Shown: piece by piece, positions 1-12,154 of the stretch
How positions within the stretch are numbered: the stretch's first letter is position 1
How the letters are laid out: each line of letters starts with the position of its first letter
Source: Hygrocybe punicea
Lineage: Eukaryota; Basidiomycota; Agaricomycetes; Agaricales; Hygrophoraceae
Direction: 5' to 3'
Length of the DNA: 64,000 bases
Assembly: GCA_963556145.1 (NCBI GenBank)
Contig: OY744473.1
Span: 3,348,001 to 3,412,000, forward strand
Position numbers and translations under genes: made by a program
Notes under the pieces: generated by a model
What the model was told of the DNA's origin: nothing
Databases searched by the model: none
The model's input: the letters and a program-made list of their open reading frames with translations, nothing else

Positions 1-972
1 CTCGCATAGCCTCAAAGTTGGTGTCAAAAGCCAATTCGGTAGAGTAAACCCTGAGCGAGTGGGGAGACAATTCAATTCGCAAAGCGCTGCCATGTCCTGA
101 TTTGGCAGTTAGGGCAGTGGATTCGAAACAGCACAATTGAAACGGACGATTTCTATGTTTGGGTTCGTTCAAAGCCACCCAATGAGCTTTGACCAGCCCA
201 GCTCTCCAAAGACGACAACAGTTCTCTATTTCTTTAATCGATGGGTCATCTTCGTCTGCGGAACAGTCATGATTTGATCGATCTGATGCGTCTAGGGGAG
301 CGAGAACAACGCCCCTTTTGGCCTTGGAGGGTTCAGGATCACCTGTCAAGATGAAGTCGATGGCACCCATGTCAACAGCGATCGAAGCAACATGAGCTTT
401 AGCCTCGTTCTTGCGAGAGAATACAGGCTGAGTGGTGTAACAACGGGTTGCACCGTTTGGGCGCGTAATCGTGAGAATACACTGTTTACCTTTGACAAGA
501 AGTACGGGTGTCGAACGAACCGGAGGAGGACATGTTTGGATGTTCACTCACTATTGGCACCATCCTCTTCCAGGAACTCGAAATTCAAAGCTTCTGTGTT
601 CCCGAAGGCACGTTGGCAAGTCTGGTGCAACCGAGCAACAATGTGCATCTTATTAGCTGGGTTCGCGGCGGGTACCATTGCTTTGGCGGCTTTCGACTTT
701 GGGGATGATGGGGTGGTGGATAAGGTGATTTGATGAGAAGGGACGCATTTGAGAATTGATGGCATTTCAAAATCTTGCAAAGGAAGGAGGGGATCTATAT
801 GATCAGACTGGGATGACAGAAACTGTTCGATGGAATGAGCTCCAAGCTGAAGGAGGTTACGAGAGACCAATGAAAAGGGCCGCGGGTTGGGGTGACCATC
901 CCCATCAGCCTCAAGGCTGGCTGAGAGGGAACTAGTGCCGTGACGAGCAGTTTGCATTACTCGAGGAGCCAT
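1..972 (-). CDS. dsRNA-binding-domain-like protein, 3' part beyond window edge
   Basis: The gene starts at the ATG ending at 972 and reads leftward off the window. Exon 1 is 552-972, a 60-nt GT-AG intron (donor GTGAGT) occupies 492-551, and exon 2 runs from 491 past base 1; splicing keeps the frame. The first 140 residues are Ser/Pro-rich and low in complexity. Across the splice junction begins a block with CILTITRPNG, YTTQPVF and KNEAKAHVASIAVDMGAI, followed by an acidic linker. The beta-beta plus Lys/Ala-rich helix pattern resembles the end of a dsRNA-binding domain; this is inference from pattern only. No stops interrupt it, so it is probably an ordinary host gene marking the left edge of the transposon-rich block. 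Biological role unknown. Confidence 0.6.
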
Positions 973-1172
973 CACGTATCATGCATCATGAGCGAAACGC
1001 GGTCATCCGTGACTTTCAAGTTGGTTCCGATATTCATGGGCCGATGTCGGCCTTTATATTTATACTATAAAAATTAGGATTATTCTATTTGGCAGGGTGT
1101 ACCCAACTTCCCATGCACCCCTTGCCTTATAAAGTGATAGCTAAGTAGAATAATTTTCACCAATCAATTTTA

Positions 1173-1889
1173 CAGTTCCAAAAAGTAATGGCCACACCAA
1201 TTTTTTTTTTTTTTGAGGTGCTTACAAAGGCTCGGTCAGTGCCGTGCCATTGTGGCTGAGAAACAAGAAATATGGTTTTATATGAGATTTATGCTACATA
1301 CTCCTATTGCAGCTCTATTATAGGCCTAAATAAATAAATCTGAACCTTCTAAGTTCTTACAATACATTTTTGTATTATTATAATGAACTTTTCAGTGACC
1401 AACTCTGACTTTATAGCTTAGCTAAGTTAGCTTAGGCTAATTAGTGCTATTTTGGCTGAAATCTTATCAAAAAAATGGGCAATATCAGAACCAAATACAA
1501 TAATAAAAATTCATTGTTTTATCATGTTGCTACAAGCTCTGGCCTGGGAGGAATCACTTTGCAAATGATGTGATTTTAAGACTTTCCAAAACAAGCCAAC
1601 TTTCCAAAACAAGCCAATATCTCTGATCATCTTGTGAACCAAAAAGGAAATTTAATCTGTGCAGTTATTTTGTACTTCCTTCAGTTAGGATGATATTTCA
1701 AGGTGTTGTAAGGTGTAGATACGTTTATTTAGGCTTGAGGTAGAGCTGCATTATGAATAGCTGGCATGAATCACATATAAAGCCATATTTCTTGTTTCTC
1801 AGCCACAATGGCACGGCACTGACCGAGCCTTTGTAAGTGCCTAAAATAAAATAAAAATTTGGCGTGGCCATTACTTTTGGAACTCACTG
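1173..1889. mobile_element. Tc1/mariner-type MITE, TA target duplication
   Basis: About 125 bp at 1173-1300 is the near-perfect reverse complement of 1765-1889. Both ends read CAGT..TTCCAAAA.. inward and both are flanked by TA (1171-1172 and 1890-1891). The 717-bp element holds no coding sequence, so it is non-autonomous. The end sequence (TACAG..TTCCAAAA) resembles the ends of the Tc1-like element at 39876-53247, so a related transposase may have moved it (inference). Confidence 0.85.
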
Positions 1890-2254
1890 TAACTCGGTGA
1901 TCAAATGACTGAAAACTTATGTCTGTGCAGTATGAAGACTGAGACCTGCAAAAATTATCGCTGTTTGCATATATATTGACATGGCCTGATTTTCTAATGT
2001 AGTGTGTGTGTGTGTGCAAAAACACTATCTAGAACTTTATCTCAAGAACAGTGCATCAGATTCCCTAGGTATCTTCAAATAATGGTTCTAAAAATTATTA
2101 TGAGTCCCTATAAGGGAATCATTCTATATGGTAGGGTCACACTCTAATTTGCCAAGCTGTGGGAACAATTTTGAAGCCCTGGGAATAATTATGAAACCAT
2201 GTGACTGCTGACTTTGTAACTGTGAGAATTTGTTGTCCCAATCAGTAAGAACAA
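1890..2254. other. No gene recognised
   Basis: AT-rich sequence between the MITE and the solo LTR. A TG-dinucleotide run lies near 2003-2017. I see no coding or structural signal. Confidence 0.5.
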
Positions 2255-3103
2255 TGTAGAGACTCAATGTCCCCCTGAGTCCATATTGTCAATATCTCAT
2301 GAATCCAGACGAACCCAATGCCTTCAAATGACTCCCATTCCAACCCAACATAACCTGATGTGATGTGACCTGATGTGACCTGATGTGACCTGACGTATGC
2401 CGCTTTGTCACGGCCACTTTCAGACCAAATCCAGCAGCCTCATAAGCCCCAGAGTTCCAATTATAGGAGACAGATCTCATCGGACTCAATTCCCAACTTC
2501 AGACTTGCCCAATATATGCATCCCCTCATCCTTATGGAGATATGTAGGACATTTTAGATCTTTTCCTTGGATATTTGTTTTCCCTTCCATTTTCCTGTCT
2601 CTGTCGCATCGCAACCCCCCTCTTCTCATCCCCTTTCCAACTTCTCATTGTAGTTTCTATCGGCTGAAATAGACATGACTGAAAGTAGACTACCCATACA
2701 TGTACTATAAAAACGGTTCCTGATGACCATACAAAAGAGACACCCTTAGTCCCCATTTCCCTAAAGTCAGATTCATGTTTTAATCCCTTAAAATGCTCGT
2801 CCTCGTGGACCCTTATATTTTTATAGCTCACTTCATTGTCTTTATCATTGTTCCATTATTCGTTCATCGTTTCTGACCCGACCCACTGTATGCGACATTG
2901 TCGGGTTCATTATTATTTATCTGTTTTCAGTCCGTTCATCGCTGGTTTTGTTATTATTTGTCCAGTTTTACACGGCGGCTTTATTTTTACTTCCATTTCC
3001 ACTTCATTTATTATCCCCAACACTGATTATCCACCGTCATTTCTACACTGACATCCCCAGGCTAGGATCATTGTTCCGCAGCCACCCTGACCTTGCCACT
3101 ACA
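2255..3103 (+). mobile_element. Solo LTR of a Ty3/Gypsy-related family
   Basis: The segment begins TGTAGAGACTC and ends CCACTACA, giving the TG..CA termini of an LTR, and is flanked by the 4-bp direct repeat ACAA (2251-2254 and 3104-3107). It contains TACTATAAAAACGGTTCC near 2702-2720, the same TATA-box context as the LTRs at 18992, 28525 and 55386, and shares their distal stretch (TTCCGCAGCCACCC). It is closest to the 55386-57786 copy. There is no internal region, so it is the product of LTR-LTR recombination. A short tandem repeat, TGACCTGATG about four times, lies at 2356-2396. Confidence 0.85.
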
Positions 3104-3138
3104 ACAATAAGGCAGCCAGATCACAGGTGCCAAATTGG

Positions 3139-3560
3139 GGTAGTGTATTGCATGGGTATGGGTCACACTTTTGTGACCCATGGCTGTACCCATACCCGCA
3201 ATGGGTTACCCATGACTTAAGGTCACACAAGTGATGCGTCACATTCAACATGAATGCAACATGTTGAACGATAAGGCAGAGACCAGCACAACGCTGGTCT
3301 CTGCTAAAGGTATGTTTTTTCTCTTTGAAATCATTACTTACAAACTTTACAGGTACATTTACACATCATAAATGGCCATAATGAAAATGATAACAAGGAG
3401 GACAGTGACAGCAATAGTGTATTGCATGGGTAACCCCCATGTACTTTTGGGGATACCCATACCCATACCTGTGAATACCCGTACCTGTCACCATGGGTAC
3501 AGGTTTTGTGCCAGGTATTTTTTTCCTACCCGTAGTGGGTAACCTGCAGGTCTCACACCC
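3139..3560. mobile_element. Remnants of hAT-type MITE with TAGTGTATTGCA ends
   Basis: TAGTGTATTGCATGGGTA occurs at about 3139 and again, in the same orientation, at about 3412. It matches the ends of the intact MITE at 60041-60358 (TAGTGTATTGCACGGGTA). Both copies continue into reiterated GGGTA/TACCC motifs. No matching right end is visible, so these are truncated or nested copies. Confidence 0.6.
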
Positions 3561-4619
3561 ACCTGACCTCATGACACCAGGCATGCATACCCTTTGACCT
3601 CGTGACACCGGACATGTGTCAATTGACGCACGCCATGTGAGCGTGAGGTGGAATTGGTGTGGGCCTGGTGCAGCGTAGTTGGTGGGTGGTGGGTGCAAAA
3701 AGCTGGGTGATTGGGTGATTGGACACCTGGGCTGGTGGACGTGTGGGCTGGTGGAATTGCCAGTGAGAAACTCACCTGGTGACCAGGGAGTAGGTGCACT
3801 ACTGGTCTTTCTTTGCTTGGCGTGGATGTGAGGTGAATGGGGGTGGTTGTCTTTGGGTGCTCTGGCCCATTGCCGACTGGTATGGGGGTGCCTGGGATGA
3901 GTCTTGAGCCCCGTCATTCTTCTTGGTGCCTGCTATCTCGTGAACGACGTTGACGCATCAGGGTGTGTTCGTGAGGTATGGAACTTGTTTAGTGGGCCAG
4001 TGCTGCACATGGCATGAACAAGTTCTTTTTTCCCCCTTCTGACTTCCATGATGAAGTAAGCAATAAGATTAAATTGCATAAAGCATTTTACATATGGTAT
4101 GAGACATATAGCATATATTGTATATTGCAAATTGTTCTAATGAGTCCACCTCACACCTCAGCAACATAAAAAGTAGACAAAACAAAACTACATAGTGGGT
4201 CTTCAGTCTTCATCAACCTCCTCGCTTGCTGTCATGTCTGCTGTGCTGCATCATCATGCAATATTCTCAGCCATAAAAGAAATGTTCAAGGAGCAACAGG
4301 TCAACTGCCAAACATAACTATCTCCTAAACAGTATGATAACAATTGACTTACATTTTCTCAACCCTACTTTTCCATGACCTTGAATGCTGTACAACAGAT
4401 GAGTCATCAACATGAAGACAGCTGTGCTTGTTGAGTGGGCTAATGTTGCACATAGCATAAACAAGTCTGTTTTCTTTCATTTTATTTGTATGATTGTTAC
4501 TAACATCAATAAGTGATTATAAGATATAAGATAATGTATGATATCACATTGAATTACATGTTTGAAGTAAAAATAATAGTAGATGATTAGAAATAAGCTC
4601 ATTTCTGCTTATATAGCTG
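3561..4619. other. No gene recognised
   Basis: GT/GGTG-rich sequence up to about 3900, then AT-rich sequence. Open frames across 3366-3917 are proline/histidine-rich by composition only. Short related phrases recur at 3985-4020 and 4430-4465 ('agtgggc..tgttgcacat.gcat.aacaag'), suggesting an old duplication. Confidence 0.45.
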
Positions 4620-4880
4620 ATATTTGCATATATAGTAACAGTGGTCACATGTGACTATGACTTGTGTGATCAGCTCAAAATTTGGGATATATGGTGTAAA
4701 ATTACCTTATATGGTTAGACTGGTCACATGTGACTGTCACCATTGCGATCAGCAACAAATTTATTGTACAATATCAAAAATTACCTTATATGGTTAGATT
4801 GGTCACATGTGACTGTCACAACTTGACCAAAATGGTTATATTAGTCAGCAGTTCGATTTTCAGCTGATTCTGAACAAGAA
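4620..4880. repeat. Tandem repeat, about 80-bp period, three copies
   Basis: The motif GGTCACATGTGACT recurs at about 4642, 4722 and 4801, the later two preceded by TTACCTTATATGGTTAGA. The core CACATGTG is palindromic, so it could be a protein-binding array; no function can be assigned. Confidence 0.7.
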
Positions 4881-5350
4881 TTGAGGCTGGTACAAATATT
4901 TGGAATATAATTTAAAGGTAATGGAGCAACATCCGTAAGATAAAATTTAATCTGGAATACATGTTATCACTCTCCCACGTCCAAGTAAAGCAACCAGCCA
5001 AAAAGCCATGATCGGTCGGGGTCCTTTTCCCACCGAATTCCTCAACTGACCTCTGTATAAACCTTATTCTGTGAGGGGGGTCAGGACCCTCCTTACAGAT
5101 TTAAAAAAATTCATCATTACCATATATAGGATTCGGCATGATCCATCAGGTCACGCCGACCTGGTGCTACGACTCCTCCCTGTCCTTCAAGATCACTCTA
5201 CCTGTATATGTCTCACTGAAACAACTCACTACTGGTCTCATGCTCTCATTTATCCATTCTCATCACGGTGGCCACCAGTCCGCCAGACAACAACAGGTAT
5301 GACCCAGCTTTTTTGTCGTTCTTCCATTCTTTGACTGGATGCCGCAGGCC

Positions 5351-5608
5351 ACTAGACTTCAATTGGGCCAGAGTGCACTGCCAGTCATATTGCTGAGGTG
5401 CATCCCTGAACTCTTGTACCGATAGAATCGTTGGAAAAACTGTATAAAAAGGTATGGTCAAGTGCGGCGACCTTTGAGATCATCACTCAATGTCAACCTA
5501 CTAGACTTCCATTGAGCAAGAGCGTACCTCAAATCATATTGCTGTGGTGCATCCCTGAACTCCTGAGGCGATGGAATCGTCAGACAAATGGTATAAAAAG
5601 GTATGCCC
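5351..5608. repeat. Direct duplication of about 106 bp
   Basis: The block at about 5351-5456 (CTAGACTTCAATTG ... GTATAAAAAGGTATG) is repeated with divergence at about 5502-5608. Each copy ends in GTATAAAAAGGTATG, a TATA-box-like string, just upstream of the MYB-like gene. It may be a duplicated core promoter (inference). Confidence 0.65.
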
Positions 5609-7163
5609 TTGTGCCGAGCTTCAACATTGTCACTTAATGTCAGAACTCCCTCCTTTTTGTTTCAACAGCACTCAAGCCTTCCCATCCAACCTGATCGATC
5701 CTCATCTGCAGTTCACCTTCTCAGCCCCTGCCCAACCCTCGCTTCCAACTGCCACTCTGCGTACCTCTCAAGCTGCCGCTGGTGACCAATGGCCGGTAAG
5801 TCTTACCAATCTGGACACATACTTGTAACACTTACCTATGAGCCCATAGATTGACCCTGCCCTTATACCCTTGCCAACCACAGATGATGCCAATCTGGTC
5901 CATCTGCCCTCTATCGCCCAGGCCATCAGTGGTCCTGCCAATCCCAAAGTGGCCAGGTCTTGACGCAGTCAGAAGAAGTGCAAGGAACGGGTCCACGTCA
6001 TTAGTGAGGACAGTGATGCTGATGGATTGATACCCCAATGAAAGCGAGGTCATCCATCTGGATCCAGTAACTATGCTGATCGCGATGTCAAAGCTTTATT
6101 AAACTTCATCGAGAAGGTTAAGCCCATGGGTCAACGAGGATGGAGCAAAGTCCACGTTCGATACACTGAATGGGCTCGGCTGCACAAATGCCCGAATCGT
6201 ACCCTCAGTTCTCTCGAAACAAAGTTCAAGCAACTTGTCCATGTCACGAAACCAACTGGGAGTGGGGAGATTCACGAGAACATTGTCTGTGCCCAAGAGA
6301 TCGAGATGCTGATTAATGAACGAGCAGGCACTCGAGCTCTCTCAGATGCCGAGTTTGATGACAACGTCGATGATGCCAAGGTATCTGACAATGGGGAACC
6401 TATTGAGATTAGCAGTGATGAGGAGGGAATGGCAGATGTCAAGGTCAAGGCCTGTATTGGTCGTGCATCCGAGGCTTCAGTCAACCAGGTTCAATCCTGT
6501 TTGTCTTGTGGACAGGAGTTGATGGAGAAGCTCAATAAAGTGTTCGATCCGAGCGTACAACTGGCCCGTGACTCTTCCTGAGTGATGCATGCCCTCGACC
6601 ATGCTCATTATGTTGGAATTGCCCAGCAGTTACGCGACTCTCGAGCCACCATCGAATCACTACAAAACACGATGAAGAAGTTGCAAAGCAGCTTCCACTC
6701 ATCTGAGTTGGCACGTGAAAGAGCCAAGATACGGATGGAGATGATGGGACTTACCATGAATTTACCAGCTATCTCGATGCCCACGATGAATCCCCCAACC
6801 CATCTCCATAAACAGTTTATGCCCCCGATTCCTCGTAAGACTCAATACCGGCCGAAGCGTCGCTACAAGGAGAAACATCCTGATGGAGGTGGATGTGTCC
6901 TGTGGCTGACAGATACCGAGCCCAACAGCGACAGCAACAAAGAGAATTGCCACTTGGGCACCCCTCGACATGATAAGGTTCGTGGTCAGCAACTCCATCA
7001 GCGACGTGACATTAGGGAACACCCTGCCTCTGAAGACACTGTTTTGACTCTTCATTCCCCCCTTTCTGCTTTCACTAAACCTTCTAAAGATACTCCACTT
7101 GTCTCTCAGGATGCCGATGTTGATGTAGTGGTGTATGATGTCCTTACTTCGAAGAACGAGTAA
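5571..7163 (+). pseudogene. MYB-like (DUF6818-type) DNA-binding protein, probable second gene of a Harbinger element
   Basis: Two exons join in frame: 5571-5795, an intron 5796-5849 (GTAAGT..CCATAG), then 5850-7163, giving about 512 codons. The central region has SSNYADRDVKALLNF, GQRGWSKVHVRYTEWA and SLETKFKQLV...KPTG, the trihelix/MYB-like signature I associate with the basidiomycete DUF6818 family. An acidic stretch (about residue 200) and a C-terminal coiled coil follow. Three in-frame stops (5961-5963, 6039-6041, 6579-6581) are all TGA where the context suggests Arg CGA. No frameshift is needed elsewhere. It converges on a PIF/Harbinger-type transposase; such elements characteristically carry a transposase plus a MYB-like protein that binds the ends and helps nuclear import. 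That pairing supports the assignment, but the element ends were not found. The start codon is uncertain. Confidence 0.7.
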
Positions 7164-7263
7164 CCAATTTCTGTCATGTGTCTTTTGTCTCACTGTCATT
7201 ACTTTTCATATCCCAACTAACACCTGTCTTTACTTGAATTTTGATACTAACTACAGTCTGTCC

Positions 7264-9433
7264 TTACTCATAAACTGCTACTGTATGGTAGTTAGTAACA
7301 CGATCATTTGCCTGAAGCTCTGAAAACAATGCGTTGTGTAAATCACGAGGTAGAATACCAGGCTCCATCCAAATTGGCTCATACACAGTTTGTATCTGGT
7401 TCAGGCCCACTCGGCGTGTTCGGAGGCAATGACCTCGGACACAAATCTCCAATAAATCGGCTTGGTGATGATTGAACTTGACCGGGAGCAGGATGCATAA
7501 CCGTGAAAAGCTCTGTTTCAGAGCGTGGTTTCCCCACTCCACTGTCTGGCAGTATGATAAAAGTTGTTGGTCAAATGCCATCCTGGTTTCTATTGCAGCC
7601 TCAGAACCCAGTACTTGATCTCTGACTTTGAACGGTGCCCGTATACGACCATCCACGGCATCCGTTCCATGTGGAAATGCTGTGTCTGACACCAGGTAAA
7701 AACCCGGCAGCGTACGATCCCGAAGCTTCTCGTAAATGGGTTTTGCGACCCGGGAATCATGCCAACTTCCCAGGGCATTCAAATTTGCTGATATGATGAG
7801 ACCTATGAAACAATTGATGTGTTAACATGGCAACAAATCTTGTAGATCAAATACAGTACCCTTGGGGGAAAAAACCAACACCGAAGAGACAAAATGAGCT
7901 TGCAACCAACCATTATAAGTGCAGTTTTCAATGTCGACATCCAACGATGTCTGAACAGGTAGATTGAGGCCGTCAATGCTTGCAAATGCTCCGGTGAGCA
8001 TAGGGTGACGATGGTGAATGAGGGCGTTAAGGTGGCTGAAGTCGTCACCTCGGGGCCATGTAATAGCAGCATCGGTGATACGCAGTCTCTCCCTTTGGGC
8101 ACGGAATCTCTCATAGGATCCAATTCTACTTTCCCTACGACTCTTCCGCATCCCGCGTACATGCGAAACATCAGTGCGCCACCCACGACTTGCGCGACTT
8201 ACGCCAATCGATGCGCACGTGACTGCGACATCTTCGCTGTATCTTAACCGTGCAACCTGGTCTCAATACGCTGAAACATGACCATTAAACACGTCCTATA
8301 CATTCGGACACCGAGTCCGATACCAAAAATGTAATTCATCCGGTTTATCTTCATCTTTCATGTGATATTTGCCGTTATTTCAAATCCTTCACTATTCCAT
8401 TCCCGTTTTGTCGCTTTCATGCAATATCTCGCTGCGTTTCTATTTCACTCATCCACCCTTAAACCCCTATCCCTTTAGAATATAAAAAATGTCTTGTAAG
8501 TAGCAAAAAGAACGAAGAACCCAGTTCTCTCCTCTCCACTAGTTTGCATCTTAAGTTTAAAGATCCACTCATTCCTACTCAACTCTGCATCTTTTTTCGT
8601 TGCGTACTCTCCGCTATCGCAACCTAAGTCGTAGTGTAGAACCCTCGTCTCGTCACGTCATCGCTGCGTATCGCGTTGTCATCTAGGACACCCAGCTAAG
8701 CCTTCTGATTCTTGTTTATCACTGCATTGCGATATCGCGTTATCTCGCAACTCTCCACGTTTGTTTATTTGATCGCGCATATTATCGTGCATTATCGTGT
8801 TATTGTTGGGAGTGTCCCAAGTCCCGTTCGCACCTTTGCAACATTTTCATCTTTTATTATCTCTTTATCCGGGGTTATAGACGTGGAAACCATATCATCG
8901 GGAAGCTGGCGAAGAACCTGCAATAAGATTGGGAGACCAAAATTGAGGTATCAGGAAACCGTCGCCGGTATGAGGGTGAAAATCTCCTGGAGTGCCACCT
9001 TGGGGGCTGTCGAGCACAGGTAATGAAGGACCAAACCTAGGCCGCCGGCAGCATCAAGAGATCGACAGCCAGGATGCGCTGACCCCTTGGGATTCACATC
9101 AGTATGGTGAATCAAGGTTGCGTACCACTGGTCTTGAAAACCGCTGGCAAGTATGTGGTGAAATGTATCGACATCAAATCCCATTGTTACAATGAATCCC
9201 TGGTTGTCGTGACTATGGAGGAGACACTGCCAAGATGTATTGAAACGGGGGTTGGGAAGGAGGTCGGGTCGGGTGAGGTAGGACCGATTAGCCTGGCAAA
9301 GGATCCTCTGCCGCTCATTAGAGATCTCGAAGTCTGTTATTACTAACAGTGCCAGTTGCACTAGCTGTTCCTCATCGTTGTCTTCTGCTTGCATAGTGGT
9401 GTTAGACGCTGTGGTGGTGTCCAGCATCAGCAA
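7264..9433 (-). pseudogene. PIF/Harbinger-type DDE transposase, split by a solo LTR
   Basis: The gene reads leftward from 9433. The N-terminal part (8898-9433) has a helical region ending at IFTLIPATVS, then a TGA (8951-8953) where family members carry Arg, then YLNFGLPILLQVLRQLPD. The solo LTR at 8076-8897 interrupts here. The C-terminal part (7264-8075) continues with AAITWPRGDDFSHLNAL, LTGAFASIDGLNLPVQ (first catalytic Asp), a 57-nt intron at 7803-7859, GSWHDSRVAKPIYEKL and FYLVSDTAFPHG (second Asp), and ends in the NQIQTVYEP block. This is the DDE_Tnp_4 arrangement of fungal PIF/Harbinger transposases, which cut and paste DNA in the nucleus. The insertion and the stop make it inactive. 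It converges with the MYB-like pseudogene at 5571-7163. Confidence 0.85.
8076..8897 (+). mobile_element. Solo LTR (TGATA..TATCA) inside the Harbinger transposase
   Basis: The insertion begins TGATACGCAG and ends CCATATCA, so the termini are TGATA/TATCA. It is flanked by the 4-bp repeat TCGG (8072-8075 and 8898-8901). Removing it with one repeat copy restores the transposase reading frame through LPD-AAITWP. A TATA-like AGAATATAAAAAATG lies near 8477. The sequence differs from the other LTRs here, so it belongs to a separate family; orientation is judged from the TATA position only. Confidence 0.8.
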
Positions 9434-9822
9434 ATTGGCAATTTGTCTGACAGGTCTGGGGTGGTCTGGGCCCGACCAGTCCAGACCATAAAACCTTCCA
9501 GACCGTGATGGTAGATTCTAATTTCTTCCGACCACTTCCAGATGGCGTCGTCTGGACCAGACCACTTCCAGATGGTATCATCTGGACCAGGCCACTTCCA
9601 GACCATCTCAGACCATCTCAAGACCATGTAGGTAGCATTCCGAATGACAGAAAACATATTGATTTTGAGCTCGCAAAACAAATTCTGTACTTCAACCAAC
9701 CCCAAAAGAGACCTGCCCTCACAATACTGCAACTCGCAATCCAATAGTGATTACTTTGATCCTTGACCTAGGGGCGACGTCGGACATCAGCTGTTGTCAG
9801 GCAAGAAATTTGAAAAATACCT
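9434..9822. repeat. CCAGACCA/TCTGGACC-rich repeat block
   Basis: About 9445-9635 is made of reiterated GGTCTGG/CCAGACC and CACTTCCAGATGG units. A similar GGTCTG-rich patch occurs at 36784-36885. The pattern resembles the subterminal repeats of the hAT-type MITEs elsewhere in the window, but I could not find matching ends or a target duplication. No gene seen in 9640-9822. Confidence 0.5.
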
Positions 9823-12154
9823 TTACTCCATCTCAGAGATCATTGCACATTCATCATCGACATCAACCATCATTGCATCCACATTGGCGAGCTTAACATT
9901 TCCAATCATGCGAGCACCATTGAGTATCCTTCCCCAAGTTATTGGACCAATCTTCACCACAGAGATGCCGTAGGCTTTTGTTTGCTTGTACCAGTTGCTC
10001 TCTGAGAACATATTGGCTGTCTTAGTACCCAGTATTTTTGTCCCGGTTACCCAGGGTGTCAAAGCACACTCAGCCTAAATACTTGTGCATTAAGCAGCGG
10101 AAAAAACCACAGATGGAGTAATTACCGCTGCCATGGCCAATGACAGTGCACCACAGGGTTTAGCATTGATCAAAAATTCTGTTGGCGCCCCTACAGTGTC
10201 AGCAAGATGTGTGGAGAAGATTTTGAGGAGGAGGTGAGAGATAAGCATCTGATTTAATCTGTGGGTTGCCTATCAGTGAGACGTACATGTGAATGGAATT
10301 TTCATACCTTTGGATCACCCTTCACAAACATGAATGGGAGGCCTGGTCCGAGAGCATGTGTAGCATATTTTGCATGCCACTGCATGTCTTCGACACCTTT
10401 AGATGCAACATCTTGCTCCTCGAAATATGCAGCGACTGCGTTAATGCCTTTAATGGCGAATTTGCCCCTCCAGTCATAAAAACGTTGCATGGCCTACAAA
10501 TTGTTAGCATTCATGGCATGGCAACTTACATAGAAAAATCAGAGTTGATAATGCACCACCAAATGGATGACGTCGTTTGGCTGGATCTTACCATGCGTAC
10601 TGGCTGGATACACTGCATCGAAGCAGACTTGTAATTCTATTGCAATACTTGGGTTGTCGGTATCCCAGGGGTCGTTGAGTGTGCCAAGATAGTTGTGCCA
10701 GAGCGGAACAAATTTGTCAGCCCAATGTGCTTTGATGTTGGCTGGAAGATCATTTGCAGAGAATCATGTGCAGCCCAGGGCAGATCAGACAAGACTGTCT
10801 TCTGCCTCAACCTTGATTGTAGGCGCATTCGGAGTAATTTTGGTGATGGACTGAGGTTGTGAAATGGTATAATCAGAGCCACGAATCAGAGAAATGGCGT
10901 ACCTGAATGATTTTAGATGCCTTTCGAAGGGGTTGTGCCGCAGCCTCTTTGCTCTCATCTTCATCTGAAAGACCACCATAGAGATCGGCAAATCTGGTGT
11001 CAGTTTGAATTGTGGGTTTGGTCTGCACCATAGTCACGACTCCTTGGCCGTTGGAGAGTACTTTTTTCCACAGGGTCAGCGCCTCCACATCTGTTTTGAA
11101 TCTAGGGAGAAGTCCTCCTGGATGCGCTGGCTGCAGTTGCTTCGCAGCACTAGTACTAGAAGATTTAAAGATCATGGTCACATGGAATACAAAACATGAA
11201 GATGATGGGGAAACTACTTTTCAAGTTTGTTATCGACCTTCATTTTGTGGACATGGCAAACTCCAGTTTGGGCCGTGGTCACACGTTCGGCCTCAATTGC
11301 CAAACGGTCAACACCTCATGTCACCTTCTTACCTTTCTCTCTCACGACGACCTCAACATTCGGAGCAGTTGGTGCAGGGGGATTCGTGGGGTTGACCCTC
11401 GCAATGCCACGCTTGGCAGTTGGCTGGTAATCCAAAGTTTCTGCTGGTAGACATGATTAATTGCAGTCTGCAACCACCCTTATAACGTACCATCATTTAA
11501 TGCCACAGCGTCATCAACCTGGTCACTTTCCTCTTCTTCCTCTGGCCTGAAGCTTTTCAGCTTTGGCTTGTAGACTAAAAGTTGTGACTCTTCTTGGCTA
11601 TCAAGCTCGAAACTGTATGTGCTGCTTTCAGTATTGCTATAGTTGAGAGGCATATTGATCTCTGACAATAATCCTCCCCTTTTGCCAGATCCTGCATGGT
11701 CCGCATCTGCATTGGCGGCTGGCCCCATACGTTTCGCAAGATTGACTGTGATTTTCCCAGCTGGCGGCTGAGCTGCCTCAGCTTTGTTTTGCACTTCGGT
11801 GAGTAACATATTATCTTCAAGGTTAGCAATTCTTTTCAAGCTGGCCTTCCTGGATGCGACAGCGTCCGCTGCCTTTTGAGCTTTCTTGGCGAGAGTGGCA
11901 GCTTTGTCTGCAGCAACCTGTGCCGAAGTTCTCCATGGTTTGACTACCTTCACATCCAGCAGCCCTGGATGGAGATTTGCCTTGGTACGACATGGATGGT
12001 TGGTAAGTGGCTCCACATTTTCATCTGTATCAGCACAAAACACGTCATTAATTTTTTTCCTCAGTCTGTTGGTGACCTTTGGGTGACCTACCTTCAGCTG
12101 AAGGCTCGGAATATTTTTTCCCTCGTCCTTTGGTTCCGTCAAGTTGATAGACAT
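9823..12154 (-). pseudogene. Repeat-family protein with coiled-coil N-terminal part, multi-exon, decayed
   Basis: Reading from the ATG at 12154, a first exon of about 220 residues carries an Ala/Lys-rich coiled coil (KPWRTSAQVAADKAATLAKK) and an acidic tail, ending at a GTACGT donor. Further exon pieces follow: DYQPTAKRGIARVNPTNPPA (about 11330-11430), KTDVEALTLWKKVLSNGQ (about 10915-11160), ADKFVPLWHNYLGTLNDPWD (about 10600-10740), a block near 10302-10490 (MQRFYDWRGKFAIKGI), and a C-terminal exon with SESNWYKQTKAY ending in MDVDDEC-like acidic residues (9823-10062). I recognise the overall pattern from highly repeated Agaricomycete hypothetical proteins that lie near transposases, but know no function. 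At least two frameshifts and several stops between 10740 and 10860 show decay. It is divergent from the Plavaka gene, so it may be its partner gene (inference). Confidence 0.55.

Noticed and set aside
3366..3917. 183-codon Pro/His-rich minus-strand frame
   Set aside because: Composition-driven in GGTG-rich repeats with MITE ends inside it; no start context, introns or motifs.
5071..5105. Start of another LTR (TGTGAGGGGGGTCAGGACCCTCC)
   Set aside because: It resembles the inverted start of the TGTAGAGGGTCC LTRs, but no matching end, TATA context or flanking repeat was found.
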